DNA of 64,000 bases from Tubulanus polymorphus (taxonomy: Eukaryota > Nemertea > Palaeonemertea > Tubulaniformes > Tubulanidae), in the NCBI RefSeq assembly GCF_964204645.1, contig NC_134025.1, positions 11,105,001 through 11,169,000 on the forward strand, given 5' to 3'. Both the position numbers and the translations under genes were made by a program. This document shows positions 60,694 to 64,000 of this stretch, piece after piece; within the stretch, counting starts at the first letter, position 1, and each line of letters begins with the position of its first letter. The notes beneath the pieces were generated by a model. The model was not told the DNA's origin and ran no database searches. It saw only the letters and a list, made by a program, of their open reading frames with translations.

Positions 60694-61221
60694 TTAGAAA
60701 ACCTGCATAAAAACGAATATCGGCCTTCCTGAATAATACGCCTCTGTATATTCAAAGCTGGAACAATCACTCTGATCCATAGCGTATACTGGGATTACAA
60801 ATTCAACCGAAGCGATGGATATTTCAAGAGGGTCGGAAAATGGCTGCAGCTCGGGCCTTTTAATACTGAAAACAGACTTCAAGTGTAGCATCTAGTAGAA
60901 ATTCAAACGACCTAACAGCGCGCTTGGATTATAAACTCGCATCCGTCTTGTCATCCCTTGTCTCAAGACCAGTGTTTTAGTTCTCACTGGAGTGCAGCGA
61001 TTAAAATTCAACAAAAGCATAAGTGCCATCGCCGGTTGATGTAGGAAAACAAGATTATGTGCGAGGAATATTTGCTTCGAAAAATGAAACTTCAAATGTA
61101 ACGGAGTGGCGTGGTTGTGCTCTTTGATAGATGACAACAAATAACTGAAGCCGAACGAACGTGAGCGAACGCTGGCGCGGTCACCCATTTTCTCAAAACG
61201 GATATGAAAATATATCAACAA
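60694..61221 (-). other. 175-codon reading frame broken by a single stop, unrecognised
   Basis: Two consecutive minus-strand frames, 61221 to 60892 and 60891 to 60694, are in the same phase and separated only by one TAG. Together they span about 175 codons. The part after the stop (MLHLKSVFSIKRPELQPF onward) contains charged and aromatic residues in ordinary proportions. I recognise no family. It may be a decayed gene piece or simply a low-stop stretch. Confidence 0.12.
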
Positions 61222-63273
61222 TGTCGAACGAAACGTATGACTATGGGAAATAAATATTCTTAAATCTATGATAATCTTTTATATTATTTTTTGATCTTGA
61301 TATAGGAATGATAGTCCATCTTTTTCATTTGAAGGATTGAATGATTTCATTTGATTGGATTTATTTGGTGCCCGTTACAACCCTCCCAAACATCTCGGGA
61401 ACGAACAGGGGTTTTCTTTTGAAATCGGAAATCGCAGTACAGATATATGAAGTTGGATGGTCGGCCAAATGTACATATTTGGAAATTTCGGTTCTGGTCC
61501 GTGTTTAAACAATCTTCTCACCAGCTTATGATTTGGATTTGGAAATAACTACATACATTTTCCATTTAAATCTATCCCTGGAGTGACTGGCAATGGCCAC
61601 TATCTAAGGAACAAATTTGTTGAAATAAAATTTTCACGAAAGGCGTTAAGCCCGCTATTTCCATAAATGTAGAAAACGTTTTTCTTTACGGATCCGCCAT
61701 ATACGTGATCGATCTCATTATCCCGTTTGAATTTTTTACTCGTATAGCAAACCAGTTTTTTTAAACGGCTAATAGTATCAGCTGACCTGCGAGTGCCCTA
61801 TGGTTTAGACCGTTGGTGTACGTATGTAGCGAGTAAATATATTATTAATCGTGAGAAAAATAGAATGGAACCTTCGCGTGAACCCAGGCGATCCAAAGGA
61901 GCAGAAAGAAAGGAAGCTCTATGTACGCATTGGCGCAGCTGCAACTGAACGCTCAGGCCGAAATATGTAACTGCCATAGCTCAGGTAGACGACATAACCG
62001 CCAAAGACGAATGGGTTAGAATACAAACTGTCGCCGGTCGACTATTTAGCGTTGAATTTCAGGAACAACTGCCACAAATGTCTATCTTAATCACTTGCGA
62101 AACTGACGCAACGGAGACGTTAGAAGAAAATTGGCGGCATTATTTTCCCAACTTTAGTAGTAAGGGAAGGTGCTCGTCCGGTAACTACGTTTTAAATTGA
62201 AAACGCCGTGCAAAGATGCTCCGAAACAGCGGTAATACGTATTATAGTCGTTATATAACGGTAATCACCGGGAATATCGGACGAATCGTGTATCTGGCAA
62301 GCCGCCGTCGTAAATGTCAAGGTCAAATTGTCGACGCCATCGTCACGTGGTCATAATTTACTATTGGTAGTTGTTTGATAGTATTTGTATTGACCCGATT
62401 GATCTGCTATAAAATTCTGAACGATCTCATCGACCATTCATGGTTTCATCTATATCTACTGCCAATGATTAATGAGTCCAGTCTTATACATCCAGTGACT
62501 GTATGACTGTTGACTGGTTGGCGAAAAAAAAGACACAGATCGCCGGAGACAACGATGCGCGTATTATACACGGATCACACTACGCTCCAATTGCTCGTCA
62601 ATTGAGGCTATTGTATAATGCGTACAGAGATCGCGATAGTCGTAGTAGATATCTTTTTATGAACATAGTATTTTGCATCGTAACGCCGACTGCCGCATGA
62701 GACCAGCGATAATTTTGACATGACACATTTCGAATCGATGCAAAAGCTATAGATGTAGAAAGATACGGAAGTGTATTGTAAATGAATGCCACGGCGTATG
62801 AGGTTTTTTGTCAGTACTGTCTGCATTGCTCTCTGGTCGGTTTCTAATGGCCGACTAATTCTAATTGATCAGATTTAGTGCCGATCGTTAGTGATTAGAG
62901 AAAGTCCCTTCATGGTCATTGCCAGGTTTAATTTGTCCAGTAATATGTCAATCCAAGGGTAAGTTGATTAGAGGCAGGATGCCACGTCTTGTACGTCTCG
63001 AACCCAGTGAAAATAAGAGAAAAAAAAACAAAATATTACTTTCTTCTTCGTCCAATATATTTTCCTTATTCTTTCTCTTGGATATATTTTACAGTGTGAG
63101 ATAGATACTCCAGAGAGCAAGCTCCGGATATAAACGGCATGCCCACCTCGAAATAGAAAAAATATCGAACAATAGGCACGTGCTTGTCGTCGACCAAAGG
63201 TCAATTCTCAGACTAAGGTTTTCTTTAAAGCTGATTGATATCGGAGCTCGGACAGTGGCCGAACGGCCAGTGG
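61222..63273. other. No gene seen
   Basis: Only frames of 60-80 codons, overlapping on both strands. CAAGGGTAAGTTG at 62955 resembles a splice donor, but no exon could be built on it. Confidence 0.4.
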
Positions 63274-63978
63274 TCACACCGGGGATAAAAAAATGAGGCG
63301 CCCTGGGGATCTAACTATTTTTTGTTCCGAAATGAACATCTGGTGGCAAACAATCGGCAGCGTGCTTGGCGAGTAATATGTCATCTGGACGTTTTGCTGG
63401 CCACTGACTAGCCAAAAGATGATCAAGCCTTTGTTTGGACGTTTCGGTTTCGAGGAAAACCTTCGTCGGCCCATTAACCGAGGTTTTAGCCATTTTCTTT
63501 TGTGAGTCGTACACGAATATCCGACTAAAGCGATAGATTTCGGGGGACGAATCATAAAGAAGAGAAGTGTACAAGAAAAAAAAACAGGCGTTGTTGAATA
63601 TCCAACCTCTGGCCTGGTTAGAGCTACCCTGGTCGCCTCGTCGGTAGAGTTCGGGTCAGGGTCACGCGATGTATAGTGTGTGTGACAACTCGACAACAGT
63701 GGAAACGCAATACTTGCCCCACTTGCGACCAGACTATAGAAAAAAAACCACAGAGCATCACATACGAGATATGCAACCGACGAAAATATGCCCGACCATG
63801 GGAAAACGAAGAAATGACGCATGAATAATGAAAAACCTGACCACAAAGAAGAATCTACTATTCTATAGAATAAGTGTGATATGGGCCGATTTGCGGTCGG
63901 CTCGGAGCTTGACTTCGCTAAACGCTCGGCAGACTGGTTTTTGGTTAGACGGAAAAACGCCTTTATTTGCAGGTGCAA
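63274..63978 (-). other. 234-codon unrecognised open reading frame with an overlapping 87-codon frame
   Basis: This is the longest uninterrupted frame apart from the reverse transcriptase. The product begins MHLQIKAFFRLTKNQSAERL. It has a hydrophobic, Phe-rich middle (about residues 45-100) and a basic stretch around HKRKWLKPRLMGRRRF. I recognise no domain. A second minus-strand frame (63311-63574) overlaps it out of phase and looks at least as protein-like, containing VFLETETSKQRLDHLLASQW and CLPPDVHFG. A T-rich tract lies just upstream of that second frame, like an acceptor. At most one of the two is likely to be real. The position near the window edge means neighbouring exons could be outside. 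Confidence 0.15.
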
Positions 63979-64000
63979 TCGACGGGCAATTTCTTCTAAA

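Noticed and set aside
63248-63280. A-box-like GTGGCCGAACGG
   Set aside because: It is part of a short inverted repeat TGGCCG-AA-CGGCCA, with no B box downstream.

Overview
The window looks like nuclear DNA from an animal, most likely a marine invertebrate; I cannot place it to a phylum. The evidence is that there are no bacterial-style packed genes. Reading frames are short and overlap on both strands. There are long simple repeats, dispersed inverted-repeat elements, tRNA-like repeat heads and one non-LTR retrotransposon of a kind common in animals. AT-rich repeat DNA alternates with CpG-dense patches, which suggests patchy CpG methylation.

The only coding sequence I can name is a 5'-truncated non-LTR retrotransposon at about 57.74-59.21 kb (+). 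It encodes an uninterrupted reverse transcriptase, from motif A through the C-terminal region, followed by a short 3' UTR. No ordinary host gene could be recognised. A possible short terminal exon (3069-3158, +) and three unrecognised frames (42.3, 60.7-61.2 and 63.3-64.0 kb, all -) are given at low confidence. The window may be intergenic or intronic sequence of a gene with large introns.

Layout: 0-5 kb holds copies of several dispersed repeats, including one foldback element nested in another (4158-4341). 5.3-5.85 kb is a tRNA-headed SINE-like repeat with a diverged tandem duplication. 10.1 kb and 17.1 kb are long (TA)n tracts. 13.2 kb and 31.2 kb carry inverted copies of one 92-bp sequence. 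20.2-20.6 kb and 23.0-23.2 kb are degenerate tandem repeats. 24.5, 40.7, 44.7 and 37.9 kb are foldback elements. 26.0 kb is a 138-bp purine repeat with a symmetric internal plan. 28.5 kb holds two oppositely oriented tRNA-like SINE fragments. 29.3-29.76 kb is a 13-unit, 33-bp minisatellite. 35.0 kb is a perfect 51-bp tandem duplication. CpG-dense and homeobox/POU-motif-rich stretches near 11.0, 20.9, 25.1, 36.3, 39.3, 41.9, 49.2 and 60.3 kb are candidate regulatory or conserved noncoding DNA.

The most notable structure is a set of short non-autonomous foldback families (A, B and C here). They share a GC-rich outer block resembling GGGGCCAGTTGC and AT-rich inner arms rich in TTAA or CTTAAG. 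One nested insertion shows that they insert into one another. No gene network can be described from this window.
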